Shown here piece by piece: positions 12,768 through 25,203 of a stretch of DNA of 64,000 bases. The DNA is from Phyto melanocephala (Eukaryota; Arthropoda; Insecta; Diptera; Rhinophoridae). The notes beneath the pieces were generated by a model. It ran no database searches, was not told where the DNA came from, and saw nothing but the letters and a program-made list of their open reading frames with translations. Position 1 is the stretch's first letter, and every line of letters starts with the position of its first letter. The stretch covers positions 71,203,578-71,267,577 of the forward strand of contig OW799233.1 of the NCBI GenBank assembly GCA_941918925.1, written 5' to 3'. The position numbers and the translations under genes were made by a program.

Positions 12768-13572
12768 ATACCCTTCACACAGTGAAAAAGGGTATATATA
12801 GGTTTGTCATTCCGTGTGAAATTTCTACAATTTTGATTTCCGACCCCATAAAGTATAAATTTTCTGAAAGCTTATGAATAGGGGAGTCGATTAAGCTCTG
12901 TCAGTCTGTCCGTGACTATGTTGAAATCAACTTTTTGAAGCCCCCCGACATAGCTTGGACTCGGCTGAGGTATTAAAACATCAGAAATATTTGGGAGTAG
13001 ATCGGTATTGAAAATCAGAAACATCGGTACATAAAGAACTGAGATATGAGCAAAAACCCACGACCACCTCGATTTTTTTTCACAAAAACAACATTACAAC
13101 AACAACATACATACATACAAACTTGTATACTGGTTAGAGAAAACGTGGCATCGAATCCCAGCTGAGGCAAAAAAAAATTTTTTTATATTTTTTTTTTTAA
13201 TTTTTATTTAATATATTATTTATATTTTTATTATTTTTTTTTTTAATTTTTTTTTTAAATATTTTTTTTTGTTTTATATTTATTATATATATTTTAATTA
13301 TTTTTAAAAATTTTTTTTTTTTAATTTTTTTTTAAATTTTTTTTTTTAATTTTTTTTTCTATTTTTTTTAAAAATTTTTTTTTTAAATTTTTTTTAACAT
13401 ACATACGTAAATTTATAATTTTTCAATGGGATGTTTTTATATATGTATGTTTTTTATATGTATGTACGTATATAATATGGAATGGTGATACAAACTACTG
13501 TTATTGCATGATTACACGTTGTGAAGGGTATATAAGATTCGGCACGGCCGAATATAGCGCTTTTACTTGTTT
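12768..13572 (+). mobile_element. Family A Helentron-like element, complete copy
   Basis: It starts TTATACCCTTCACACAGTG and ends in the hairpin TTCGGCACGGCCGAA plus ATATAGCGCTTTTACTTGT. About 800 bp, with the same block order and T-rich middle as other full copies. It is the copy nearest to the neverland exon, ending 423 bp before it. Confidence 0.75.
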
Positions 13573-13597
13573 TTTACTTGTTTTTTTTGTTCAAAAG

Positions 13598-13650
13598 TAC
13601 TTATAAGTATGTCGCAATACTTATAAGTATTTTGCCAATACTTATAAGTA
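13598..13650. promoter_or_regulatory. Three phased 12-bp palindromes upstream of the neverland exon
   Basis: TACTTATAAGTA occurs at 13598-13609, 13618-13629 and 13639-13650, spaced 20 and 21 bp. Each is a perfect palindrome, which could suit a dimeric DNA-binding protein on one face of the helix. No known site is asserted; the AT-rich background raises the chance of coincidence. The rest of 13651-13994 shows only a pyrimidine-poor, AT-rich intron-like sequence. Confidence 0.3.
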
Positions 13651-13994
13651 ATTTGTTTTCGCACGTGTATATCCGAATAATACGTATGTATAGAGAGTAT
13701 TTTTAAAAATAAGTAATAAATATACTCGTAACCGTAGCAATTCATGCATGTACGAGTAGCTATTTTCTGTGATAAATGCATGGTTATACTTATGACCGAA
13801 AAAGATAAGAAAATATTCGAGTTATTTTTTTTTTGATAACCGAAGTCAGACTCTGGTAGTGACTATTAATACTCAACTATACAAAATTAAACTTCCATTT
13901 GCGTACGTTTATATGTATGAATATTTAATGTATAATGTTTATATGTATGTATGAATAAATATATTAACACATTTGTGATTTTATTTTATTAAAG

Positions 13995-14388
13995 AACATT
14001 GATGAAGTCGGGTACAATGCCATCCTGCATGATAAGAAAAATGTAAATGCAGTTAGCAAGAAGGATGCGATAAATAGAATCCGTAGATTACGAAAAATTG
14101 GCGTAAAGGATTTGCCGCCGCCATATCCTAATGGATGGTATAGTATAATGGAGTCCGAAAATCTTAAAAAAGGTGAAGCTAAAACTGTGTTTGCACTGGG
14201 TGAACAATTTGTAGTATTTCGGACGTTAGATAATTTAGTCAATGTTTTGGACGCATACTGCCCACATATGGGTGCCAATCTAGGCGTCGGAGGTCGTGTC
14301 GTAGGAGGAGCAATTGAATGTCCATTTCACCAATGGAGTTTTCGTGGCAGTGATGGAAAGTGTGTTAATGTGCCTTATAGTACATGTG
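13995..14388 (+). CDS. nvd: neverland (Rieske-type cholesterol 7,8-dehydrogenase), internal exon
   Basis: One 394-nt exon of the neverland oxygenase, which converts cholesterol to 7-dehydrocholesterol in the insect prothoracic gland, the first step of ecdysteroid synthesis (known for the family). The exon is open in one frame over 131 codons. PYPNGWYSIMESENLKKGE lies at exon residues 43-61, and the Rieske [2Fe-2S] motif C-P-H-x17-C-P-F-H has cysteines at residues 89 and 109 and histidines at 91 and 112. The acceptor is TTATTAAAG at 13986-13994 and the donor GTAAGT at 14389-14394; the exon ends in phase 1. The mononuclear iron domain and the first coding exon were not found, so they lie beyond the window or were missed. 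Identity rests on remembered similarity to fly and moth Neverland proteins. Confidence 0.85.
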
Positions 14389-14394
14389 GTAAGT

Positions 14395-14808
14395 AAAAAA
14401 ATTAATTGAAATGTGCTGATCGAATTACCCTGTTTAGTATCTTGTTTCTGTACTTTTTTGTGAAAGATTTTTTTATCTTAAACTGTTGAACAAATTATTT
14501 CTAAATTAGCGAATATAAAGTATTTCTGTACTTCAACTCTGATTCTGTTCTTATTTGAGTATTTTTTTCAAATTATCAACAAAAAAGGTTAAAGTAAAAA
14601 AAGAACACAACAATAAAACACTGAAAGTAATGCTATTTTTTAAGTCTTGCCTTTTTTGAACTCTTTTTGTACAATTGACTTTTTTGCGCAAAATAGAATT
14701 TCTGTTAGAGAAAATATAAGTTATTTAAAAGACGTATTCAATGGTGAAAAGAGCATTCTCAAAATTGCGCGAGATTTCCGTAAGATTTCTAAGTATTATA
14801 ATATAATA
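14395..14808. other. Intron sequence, no gene seen
   Basis: AT-rich DNA after the neverland donor. The last ~100 bp before the mariner may belong to the Harbinger relic that the mariner interrupts; no motif settles this. Confidence 0.4.
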
Positions 14809-16087
14809 GAGGCTGGGCCAAAATAAACCAAGGGGTGTAAAAGTTTAATAACTTTTTCGTTTATTAATTTTTTTTTTATTTTTTCTTTCAGATTATATAA
14901 TATACAAGGGGGAAATTTTTTTACACTAAGTATGAAAAATGATGTCTCTTAAATGACCACCGTTTTCAGCTTCGCACTGCTGGGCTCTTTAAAGAGCATT
15001 ATCCATAACATCTTTTAAAACTTGTGGCTGTAGCGTTCTAATTTCTGCAACAATGTTTACCTTGAGTTCAAGGATTGTCTCTGGCTTGTTCACATACTCT
15101 CGCTCCTTCAAATAACCCCAAAGAAAATAGTCGGGTGCTGTCAAATCTGGCGATCGCGCTGGCCAAATAATTTCCGAATTTCTGGAAATTATTCGCCCTC
15201 CAAAAATTTGAATTAAGAATGCAATTGTGTCTCGGGCAGTATGGGCAGTGGCTCCAGGTCTGTTTTCAAGAGCAGGGAAAAAAAATTTTCTATCATAAAA
15301 CGATACCGCTCTGCATTTACGGTTACAGCACTTCCATCTCGAAGAAGTAAGGCCCAATGAGATTTTCAGATGTGATCCCACACCATACTGTACACCTGAT
15401 GGAGTGCAATTGGCGTTGATAAATGGCACTTGGAACTTGAGAACCCCAGAACCTACAGTTCTGCTTATTAACAAAGCCATTCAAATGAAAATGAGCTTCA
15501 TCACTCATAATCAAATTTTTAATAAAGTTGATTTCATTTCTGGCCAACTCTTGAAATTTAACTGCAAAATTTAGACGTTTCCGATGATCTGCGGGTTTTA
15601 ATTCTTGCACCAATTGCACCTTATATGGGTATAACTGTAAATCTTTTTTTAAAATGCGCCGTAGTGACGTCCGAGACATTCCTAGCAGAGCAGAACGCCT
15701 TCTGGCAGATGTTTCTGGTGCTTCGTTAACACTTTGCTGTACTCGTTCAATTTTTTCTGCAGTGCGACTTAAACGTGGTCTACCGGTTCGAGGCAAATCT
15801 GTTACACTGCCATGTTGGTGATGACGATCAACTAAGCAACCATTCATTGCTTCAGAGGGCGAAATTCAGACATTAAAATGTCGACGATATGCTCTTTGCG
15901 TTAAAATAATTGATCTCTGGTTTAAATAATAAAATTCTATTGTTCTGGTTCTCTGTTCAGTTGTGAACCTCTCCATTATAATTTCTTCAAGTGTTGTCTA
16001 TATAATCTGAAAGAAAAAATAAAAAAAAAATAATAAACGAAAAAGTTATTAAACTTTACGCCCCTTGGTTTCTTTTGGCTCACCCTG
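14809..16087 (-). mobile_element. Mariner-type transposon, 1,279 bp
   Basis: Inverted ends GAGGCTGGGCCAAAATAAAC and (reverse complement of the right end) CAGGGTGAGCCAAAAGAAAC continue into a shared AAGGGGYGTAAA and further to AACTTTTTCGTTTATT. TA flanks both ends (14807-14808, 16088-16089), the target duplication of the Tc1/mariner superfamily. Length and layout are typical of mariner. Confidence 0.85.
14989..15847 (-). pseudogene. Mariner transposase, frameshifted
   Basis: Two overlapping minus-strand frames make one transposase. 15323-15847 carries the helix-turn-helix region (ETSARRRSALLGMSRTSLRR), then LKPADHRKRLNFAVKF and the first catalytic block IMSDEAHFHLNGFVNKQNCR. 14989-15480 in another frame carries ENRPGATAHTARDTIAFL and ARSPDLTAPDYFLWGYLKE, the second and third catalytic blocks. 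The expected QQDGATAHTA is altered around PGATAHTA, so the second catalytic aspartate appears lost, and a frameshift lies near 15320-15350. The gene is therefore inactive, though decay is mild. Confidence 0.9.
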
Positions 16088-16245
16088 TATTATAATATAT
16101 TTGCTAAATTCACAACCTGTCGTAGGACTCGTAGATTTTAAGAAAATTACCTCTCCATTTTGAAGAAATTTGTCGATAGTACTTACTTTTCTAGCTATGA
16201 TGTATGTGTTTATATGACATTCTATGACAAACAAAAATCTTGTAA

Positions 16246-16367
16246 CAACAGCTGGCAGAAGAAAAGAGGCACAACTACGAAATGAAACAGTTATCAATAA
16301 AAAAATAGCCCTCAAAGAAAGAATTTTGCAACTTGAAATTGAAAAGCTGGACAAAGAGTTGCGGTAG
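16246..16367 (+). pseudogene. Harbinger-type ORF2 (Myb/SANT-like protein) C-terminus
   Basis: A plus-strand frame ending at TAG 16365-16367 reads KIALKERILQLEIEKLDKEL, a charged coiled coil typical of the C-terminus of Myb/SANT-like partner proteins of PIF/Harbinger elements. It converges on the minus-strand transposase relic at 16540-17354, the usual two-gene arrangement. The N-terminal DNA-binding part was not found. Confidence 0.5.
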
Positions 16368-16539
16368 GATCATTTACCTGCACTTATAACACTGGTCTGT
16401 GAAATTTTATTTTTTTTTACTACCTGCATTCCAAAAAATAAATTAATTGTGATATTTTTTTATTTTTATTTACATATAAATATTAGATAAATACAATTTA
16501 ATTACAAATTAAATTCTGTAGTGTTTGATTTCTTATTTA

Positions 16540-17354
16540 ATTTGCTTCCCCACTGAAATCATCTTTAACAGGATAGTTTATTGAATCTTCTTCAGATAAT
16601 GGAAAATCAAGTTCTTCGTCTGTAATATTGTAATGTAGTCTAATCCCCGTTCATTATTAAGGCACCTAAAAGCAGATTTGAGCACTCCAATAATCTTTCT
16701 ACTATAATTCTTCCTTTAGAATGTGCGGTTTTAAATATAATTTTGTTGGGAGAGTTAACTGGCTCTCTGTAAGATGTTAGTAGCCATGGTTATAAACGAT
16801 ACCCCTTATCACCTGCAACAATTTTTAAATTTGTTTACACAACTTTATTGCTGAGAAATTTTTAATTTACTTACCTAAAACGAGATAATTTCTTCTATAG
16901 CTATGTTTTGATTGAAGGAATGTTTTTGCAGCGTTCATTTTCCGAATTTGAGAATCACGGCAACTTCCAGGATATTGTGAAGACACATACCGTATTTTCT
17001 GTTCATGATCAGATATCTGCATTTACAAAATTATAAATAAATAATATATATACAAGCCAAGTTACAATCAAAACATTAATGCTGTAGTATTCTTTACGAT
17101 TAAAAAAAAGGTGTTTATTGCAATTTGAAGCAATAATTTTTACATCGGTACCATCGACAGCCATTACAACATTTGGAATACTACATTTTTCATAGAAAGT
17201 CATTTTTAGAGGAGACCGGTTCACATTTGTTTACATTAACTTAGTCTCTAGCGCTCATCTGGAACACATCTACAGATTTATAGCGTAAAACTCTTCTTTC
17301 AAATCGGATGTCCAAAGAATCACTATCACTACTATCCCCAAAAATTGTATCCAT
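16540..17354 (-). pseudogene. PIF/Harbinger transposase (HARBI1-like), degraded
   Basis: Minus-strand relic of a DDE_Tnp_4 transposase. It starts MDTIFGDSSDSDSLDIRFER at 17354. The frame 17009-17224 has IPNVVMAVDGTDVKIIA, with the first catalytic aspartate (VDGT), and RKEYYSINVLIV. After a stretch with stops, AGDKGY, PWLLTSYREP and KTAHSKGRIIVER appear between about 16830 and 16690, followed by GVLKSAF in a shifted frame. Several stops, at least one frameshift and a deletion between the N-terminus and the DDE core make it non-functional. Terminal repeats were not identified. Confidence 0.8.
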
Positions 17355-17589
17355 ATTTAATTTATAACAAAATATTAAACACACGCATCTATGAACGCAT
17401 CTTAAACTTGTTGATTTTTTTTATCAGCTGACACAGCATTGGCTTATAATTACTTAAAACAGGGATGTTAAATTAAGTTTGCGGATAGAGAATACCGCAG
17501 GAATGAATAATTGCAATTTTCATATCGATCAATATTTCATTCCGTTCAATTCTCCTTTTCGCGCGGAATTTCCACTAATTTAAATATTA

Positions 17590-20056
17590 ATGCCTCGTAG
17601 AAGTGAACGCCTTTTAGAGACGAAAATGTCCGACATCGAAGATAATGTTGCCGAATCATCAAAAAGCTTGAATAATAGTGAAACCACGATGATACAAAAA
17701 CAGACTACAGCAGAATTAATGGAAGAAATCGTACAACTTAGGAAATCGTTAATTTAATCAAGTGCAAACTCCTACTTCGTTATATGTGTTCCCAAATACA
17801 ACAGCTACACCGACTGCCGCAGCAAGCTATCAAACGAACACACCATCTATTTTGCCAGCTTTAACTTCACCGATGCATCAAAAGTTAAATTTATGTGAGT
17901 ATAAAATGCCTTATACATATTATTTTCCAAATACTGTCGCACAACCAGATTTCTCTGGTCAGCCAGTTTAGTATTGCATATATTGAAACAACGAGAAATT
18001 ATTTTTACACGAATTTAGAGAATTTAATCAAAAAGGCTTTAAAAGAAGAAGTCGAGACTTTTTTGATTCACCCTGACAACGTAGGCCAAGTGATGAATAT
18101 GTTGGAGCTTCATTATGTATGTTCACAAGTGTTTATAAGAAGCCAAAATTCCTTTCCTCAAATATCTGGAAGAAAAATGTTTAAAATGGTTATTTTTAAC
18201 ATAACGGTATCTAACCTTACCGCCTTCTTGGAACATATAGGTGCAACCCCTCACTTAACGAATCCTGTGCAAAATCTCGGCCAATATCCCAGCGTACGTC
18301 AGTTCAGCGTATGGTTGTAGGATGTAGCACTTGCTTGCTGCTGAGACTAAAAGAAATTATACGTATCACTGTACCAAGCAAGACAAAGTGAATCCATCAT
18401 TTACAATAACTACGGAAAATCGCCAAACAAAATGCTCTTTGTGTCAATAGAATCACAAGTTGTACCAGTGCAATAGTTTTGAGCAATTAACAGAAATAAA
18501 AGTTCGTTACAGATAATCACCTCTGCTTTTGTTGTTTACGAAATGGTCAAAATTTGAACAAGTGCCAGACGAAGAGGCAATGTGGCTTGTCTAAGTGTAT
18601 AAAGTACCACAACAGATTATTTCACGAAAATATTAAAATCAGTAGCTGCACAATCGTAAACAAAAAGAAAACTGATGTAAATGACAGACAACATTTTATT
18701 AGAGATGATACAGAACAGATAAGGACCCGGACAAGTATCAACCTAAGTCGTTGATATCCATACTTTTTAAGTTTAGCCAACGAAAAATAGGCGTTTGTGC
18801 AGACATAAGGGAAATGTTTCATCGCGTGAAAATTCGAAAGCAGGACCAAGTCGCCCAACGATTCTTATGGCGTAATGGACATCTAGCAAGGCCACCGGAC
18901 GTGTACGTAATGCAGGTAATGAATTTTGGTTCAGCCAGTTCCCCTTGCTCGGCTCAATACGTAAAGAATTCTAAATGAAGGCAATTATACACTCATTATA
19001 TCGACGACTATGTGTGACAGTGTTGACGAGGCAGTTACGGTAAGTAGGGATGTAGTTACAATTCACATGCAGATTTTGAGTTAAGGGGATTTGTATCAAA
19101 TTAAAAGGAATTTTGCGAGGTAATTGGTTTGACAACAAGTAAAAAGAATTGAGAAATATTTTGGTTGCCATCGGAGGATAAATTTTGTTTTGTGCTTAAA
19201 TTTAATAAAATACCAGAGGCTGTTTTGAACGGTAATAGAAAGCCAACAAAGCGGGAAATTTTGAGTCGAACAGTGTCTATATATGATCCGTTTGCATTTT
19301 TGACTAACGTGGGGATTGTATGAAAATTTTTACTGCAAGAGTTGTGGAGGAATAAAAAAGACTGGAGTTAACCATTCCCAAAACGGTGTATGAAAAATGG
19401 TTTAAATGGTACAAGGGACTTAAGAAAACGAAACGCATTACTATTTCTAGATGTTATAACCCATACTTCTGTGAACCTAACTCTATTGCATGTCTTTGAT
19501 GATGCGAGTGAAACGGCCTTTGCAGCAGTTGCTTATTGGCGAAAAACTGATATGAACACTGTATATATTGCATTTGTGGCAGGAAAATCGAGGGGGGCCC
19601 CAATAAAACCACTTTCTATTCCACGCTTTAAGCTTTCAGCCGCTGCACTTGGTGTAAGACTGAGTATGATGATAATGCAAAGCCCCAAGGGAGATGGTTT
19701 TTTGGTCTGACTCCAAGACCGTGATCAAATGGATACGATCAGATTCTAGAGTCTACAAACAGTTTGTGGCTCATCGTATTTCCGAGATATTGGAAGACTC
19801 TGAAGTATAGCAGTGGCGATGAGTCTCTGGTGCACAAAATCCCGCAGATGAAACGACACGTCTAAGGACACCAACAAAATCGTGCTGGCTTAATGGACCA
19901 GAATTCCTGAAATTGAGCAACGAGCAATGGGCGAAATTACCAGATGATGTGCTACAACACGAATGTAAATTAGAGAAACGATTCAACGTTATATCGACGG
20001 CGAATGAAGTTTCAGTTATTCCAATAAACAGGTTTTCAAGTTATAATAAATTAATC
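17590..20056 (+). pseudogene. BEL/Pao LTR retrotransposon, gag to RNase H part, degraded
   Basis: A plus-strand relic in many frames. Gag starts MPRRSERLLETKMSDIED at 17590. 17762-18320 contains gag-type text (HPDNVGQVMNMLELHY, NNTVSNLTAFLEHIG-like). 18751-18978 holds the reverse-transcriptase block [20 protein letters not shown] and [18 protein letters not shown], characteristic of BEL/Pao. 19390-19710 holds the RNase H region with [16 protein letters not shown]. Stops and shifts are numerous. The frame is cut after residues NKLIRV at 20056-20060 by a gypsy element and resumes at 27284. No BEL LTR was recognised at the left. Confidence 0.85.
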
Positions 20057-20060
20057 AGAG

Positions 20061-20098
20061 TGTGAAGGTTGAGACTCTTATAAATAAAAGAAAGTCTA
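20061..20098 (-). repeat. Remnant of gypsy 3' LTR
   Basis: These 38 bp match the first bases of the right LTR (26871-26908) and then diverge directly into integrase-like coding sequence, so a deletion has removed most of the 3' LTR and the end of pol. Confidence 0.75.
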
Positions 20099-21625
20099 TG
20101 TAGCGTTGTTTTAATTTTATTATTGTCTTTTTAATGTCCAAGTGGCCTGCTAGTTTATGTTTTAATATATTTTTTGTAATTCTCCTAGGGGCGTTGTATA
20201 TTAGTATTTTAAGTTGAGGACTTTAATTATTTATTTTTATCTTCTTATATGTATCCTTAAATTCTTCCTTTGTATACAATTCAAATATTTTATCATTACT
20301 CGCGTGCGCTAATTCCTTAATATTCTCCTTATTCATTTTAGATATCAGTTTTCTCAGAATCGAATCTAGTTTCGCTGAGTTATCGCTGAATCTCGCATGC
20401 ATATATTCATTATCATTGCTTTCATTACTATTACTGGTTTCGTTGAATTATCGTCATGTCCTATGTGCACAATGTAATATTTTATTTATATATATTCAAT
20501 ACCAAGTTGTATGTTCTTGATATCATTAAATTTTAAATTCTTCATATTCTTGACGTCATTAATGGAATTGCATTCCCATATTTGAAGTTGATCAGACTTC
20601 TGAGATTTACATTTGTCCATATTGTTTTTTTTCACATGTATTTCATTAATATTATCTTCTTAATTTCTTTTTATTTATTCTTTCATTTTGCGCATTATTA
20701 TTTATACATGTATTTGCCTCCTTTTTTTATTTTTCATAGCCCTTGTTATTACAATCTTTTTGGTATCGTCCTCTAGTATTATTTGTTTTAGTATTTCTGA
20801 ATCTAGTTCTATTCTTGATAATGCATCCGCATTTGTATTCATCTCCCCTTTTTTGTATATTATTGAGAAATCATAATCACATATGTAGATCCAATCTATT
20901 TCTTGTCATTTTTGATGATGGATTATTGTGTGTGAAGAGTGAGACTAAAGGTCTGTGGTCTGTAACCACAACAAATTTTCTGTCGTATAGGTATCGTCTA
21001 AATAAATTTATTTATTTTTTTTAATTATTGGTTTGTTAAGATAATGTTTTTGTAAGGATTTACTTGCATATGAAATTGGTAAGTCTTGGCCTATTTCTCC
21101 TTGTGATAAAATTGCTCCTAATGCAAAATTCGAAGCATCTGTTGTTAGTATGAATGGTTTTTTAAAATCTGATTATTGTAATATTGGTGGGTTTATTAAT
21201 TTTTCCTTTAGTGTATCGAAAGCATGTTGACATTCCTTTGTCTATAAAAATTTTGTCGATTTTCTCAGTAGTGCATTTAGATTTTTGGCTATGTGAAGTT
21301 TGGTATGAACTTCCTCTAATAGTTGCAGAATGCAGCAAATCGTCTAACTTCGCCAGCGTTCTTTGGTATAGGATAATTCTGTATAATTTTATATTTGTTG
21401 GGGTCGGTTTTCACGCCATCTTTTGTTTTTAAGTGTCCTAAATAGACTACTTCTTGTTTTAGGAAACAACATTTCTTCGGATTTAGTTTTAAATTATATT
21501 TTTGTAATCTGTCTAAGACTCTTATTAAATTTTGATTGTGGTGTTTTAAACTGCATCCGTATACTATTATGTCATCTCCGGAAAGTGCTATTGTAAGCAT
21601 TCTTTGAAAAATATTTGATGAGATT

Positions 21626-23208
21626 TTAGTTTTAGTTTAGTTATTTTATCTGTCAATTCCTATACAACAAGATTTAATCTTATATTTAAAGTATAGGAAA
21701 GTAGTTTTTATAAATTAAATTTAGGGATTACACATTAATACAATTACATACACTTAGCTATAATCACTATAAAGAAATTGTACTATAACAAATACATTAC
21801 AATTAATTACAATTCACTGTTGTATAAAAAAAATCAAAAAAAACATTTTTAAAGCTATTTGCGTTGATATTGAGTTGTTGAGTTTGGGGAAGAATATTCT
21901 AAAGACGCGCCGCGTGTATAAAGAAGTGCCTTTCAGATACATGAAGACGGTATAAAGGAATTATAATCTTTCTTCCTCTAAGTGATCTGGCAAGCCTGAT
22001 CTTGTCTGTAAGATATTGAGGAGCTTCTAAATAAATAATCTTATGCAAAAATAATAGAACGCGTATGTTTAGAACGAAACACCGTAAAGTTTAGCGGAAA
22101 AATAAGAAGCATGGTCATATCTTCTCAAACCATAAACATATCTAATTATCTTATTATATAAAACGTTTAATTTCCTTTTACTAATTGAGTCGCAGCTTGC
22201 GAAAAGCTCACAGCCGTAAATTAAATCTGGAAGAAGATAGGATTTTGCAAGAAGTTTCCTTATCCCTAAGGGAGTAAAATATTGTGTCGGCCAAAGGCAC
22301 CTTAGCTTAATATAAATGGCCTACAAGTGTATTAACATGGTTTGTCCAAGTAAGTGTATTGTTAAACATTATTCCAAGGTTTTTTGCAGCATTAACGATG
22401 TTGATCCTTTCCCCATTTATTAGAATGTTAACATCGAGAACAGAATCGAGCGTTCTCTTTCGAATTATTAGGCACTTTGTTTTATGGAGGTTTAAACAAA
22501 GTCTATTTGCTGTTACCCAATGAAAAATTCTATCCAAATCATCATTAACCCTTACAATATTTTCATCAATATATCATACTGGACTGCTCAAATATAACTG
22601 TACATCATCTAAATACATGTGAACTTTGCAATGGAAAAGCTGTTTTGGCAAATCATTGACATAATTGAAAAAAGTAGTGGTCCCAAAAATGGACCCTTGT
22701 GGCACACTTCTTTTTAAAGGTTTTAAAGATGATTGAAAATTATTAGAAGATACAAATTGCTAACGATTCAAAAAATATGAAGACAAAAGACGTGTTGAAT
22801 TGTTAGAGAACTTAAGGAAGTGCCGAAGCTTTTTGCAAAGTGTGCCATGGTGAACAGTGCCTAAGGCTTTTGAGTGGTCAAGAAGAAATAAGAAATTTAA
22901 TTTTCCTTCATCCAGTTCACGTCGTATATTTTCAGAAACATCCAATAAGGCAGATACACAGCTATAGTTAGAGCGAAAACCTGATTGATTTTCAGACAAT
23001 AATTTATTTTCCTTGATATGTCGCGAAATTTGAATTTGTAGAATTTTTTCGAGCACCTTAGACAAATAACACAAGATAGCCATTGGCCTAAATTCTGAAT
23101 TTGTTTTCGGTATAGGAACTACCCTTGCACATTTCCATCTGTTCGGAAAAGTACTGGTCATTATGATGGTGTTGAATAAATGTGTTATAAATGGTAGGAG
23201 TTTAAATT
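21626..23208 (-). pseudogene. Non-LTR retrotransposon (LINE), 5'-truncated
   Basis: Minus-strand reverse transcriptase of the APE-type LINE class. 22760-23161 has ARVVPIPK, FRPMAILCYLSKVLEKILQ and NQSGFRSNYSCVSALLD, the standard RT motifs, but the later FLDHSKAL is a variant of the usual DxSKAFD. 22307-22537 has NLHKTKCLIIRK and NLGIMFNNTLTWTNHVN, the region after the RT core. Further C-terminal text runs to about 21850, and a tail of TAAA-like units ends near 21626. The 5' end is truncated within RT, as is usual for LINEs. It sits inside gypsy RT. Clade (LOA, Jockey or other) unresolved. Confidence 0.8.
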
Positions 23209-23479
23209 GAATGTCCCTTTAGGGTGGAAAAAGCTGTCATAGGTCTTGAAGTTTCTTCAAGTTTAATTTGGTGAAATGAACTTGTCATATCAAGTGTGGA
23301 GAACCATTTTGCTCTGCCTAATTTGTCCAAAAAATATCCTCTAATCTAGTCATTGGAATTTATTGTTACCTATTTTGTTATTTAATTTTTTGAAGTAAAA
23401 AAAAAAAAAATTATTTGTAAAAATAAAGAATATTAAATATGAACTCAAGCCTGATTAAAAATTTAAAAATATTAGTCAA

Positions 23480-24604
23480 CTACTACCTTCACTTGTGGTG
23501 CACAAGGGTATATATAGCTTTGTCATTTTGTTTGTAATTTCTACAATTTTCATTTCCGACCCCATAAAGTACATATATATTTTCAGAAAGCTTATGAATA
23601 GAGGAGTCGTTTAAGCCCTGACCGTCTGTCCGTGTGTTGGTTGAAATCAACTTTTAGAAGCAACCAGATGTTGCTCAGATCTGTGTATGTTATCAATCTT
23701 TTGGAAATATCAGGAATAAATCGCTTTTGAAATTTAGCACAATCGCCCCATAACTTTCTGAAATATATGAGCAAATAAACACGACTTCCTCTGTTTTTTC
23801 CCATAGTTTTACTATTAAAAAAAAACATGTGACATATAAGGCAACTGCACAATTGCAAAAACTGCTTTACTGACATATTAAGCTAAAGGCAAACATTGAA
23901 TAAAACTTGTAGTAATGACGTGCAAAAAAACTATACAGCAAAAACGGTGGTGGGATTCGCTAGCTTTCAACGATCCGAAAATTGTTAAATTTGTCGACAC
24001 AATTCAGTAAATACTGTTTAACCACAATCGGGACTACTGTAACATTAAAGTGGCATCTTTGTCATAAAAGTGTCTAAATAAATTCACCACTAATATTACT
24101 CATACAGGTAGTCGCGCCATAGCCGAGAATTAAACAAGTGGTTTTTAAGTCGGTTATAAAGTTCAACTTTTTGTCGATAAAATAAACAACAACAAAATTA
24201 TTGTCGTTTAGATAACACTGACAACTGCCGTTACTGAATACCGAAATCGATAAAATTGTTGTTAACTGTTTTTAACGATACGATTATCGTTAAAATAAGT
24301 TAGTGAATAACACTACAGATGTTGGTAAATTTCGTACTAACTCAATGATATAGATATATAAACATCTAAAACAAAATGGCGGATAAAATTTTTTTCAACC
24401 CATCAATACGGGTATTAAATTAAAGGGCTTGACTAGTTGAATACAGTTAACTAGGTAAAAATTCAAGATCGAGGATGGCGTCGGAAATAATAAGGAAAAA
24501 TGGCGTATAACATGAAATATAGGTTAAGCTACGATGTGGGATTACACATGATGGTGAAGGGTATTTTCAGATTCGGCACGGCCGAATATAGCACTCTTAC
24601 TTGT
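23480..24604 (+). mobile_element. Family A element with atypical interior, in gypsy pol
   Basis: The 5' block (CTTCACTTGTGGTGCACAAGG, GTCATTTTG, CCGACCCCATAAAGT, GTCCGTGTG) spans 23480-23830 and the 3' end (TTCGGCACGGCCGAA, CACTCTTACTTGT) spans 24530-24604. Between them, 23831-24529 is not the usual T/A tract but mixed unique-looking sequence with no frame of note, possibly another inserted or captured segment. Insertion splits the gypsy RT after KKKWR. Confidence 0.65.
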
Positions 24605-25203
24605 CTCCATTTCTTTTTGTCTTCTACGTTCTTTTTGGGTACTAATAGGAGTGGAGCATTGTAAGGGCTGATAGATGGTTCTATTATGTCTTCATTCAAC
24701 ATTTTCTGAACTTGTTCATTTATTATGTTTGTATGAGTGTGTGGTAGTCTGTAGTTTTTGACATATACTGGTGTATTATCGGAGGTTGTTATGTTTTGAT
24801 TACAAAAATTGTTGACGCTTAATTTTTCGTTGTCTAAATGAAAAATGTTTTGATATTTTTGAAAAATGTTTATCAATTCGTATTTTGCATACTCATCATT
24901 TATGTTTAATTGTAATTCATTTAGTACATATTTGTTGAAAACGTGTGTTATTGTTCATATTATGGTTTTTCTAATTGTAATTTAATATATTGTAGTTTTT
25001 CAGTGGGTCAGTGTGTAGTTCAATGCCCTGTAAAGTTACTGTTTCATTAGTTGTATTTAAAATTTTTATGTGTGTCATGACGCTTTTTGGTGCTATCGAA
25101 TTGCTTAGAAAAATACCATCTTTAAATTCATTATTAAGTATGACACAATCTTCGGTTAGGTTTAGTTCAATGGTTGTATTATTTCTGTTCTAGGTGGTAT
25201 TGT

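Larger units (their letters stand above)
20099..25200 (-). pseudogene. Gypsy pol (RT, RNase H, start of integrase), interrupted
   Basis: Minus-strand segments in order: protease-RT linker about 25200-24880; RT start 24876-24605, with IIEPSISPYNAPLLLVPKK and DKKKWR; RT middle near 23300-23210 with WFSTLDMTSSFHQIKL; RT late part 21600-21316 with DDIIVYG and LNPKKCCFLKQEVVYLGH; RNase H about 21150-20900 with LTTDASNFALGAILSQ; and integrase zinc-region text GHLDIKKTIIKLKQRY near 20110-20160. It is split by a family A copy (23480-24604) and a LINE (about 21626-23208), and has further stops. The catalytic segment before DDIIVYG reads LSGDD, a change from the usual YxDD context. Confidence 0.8.
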
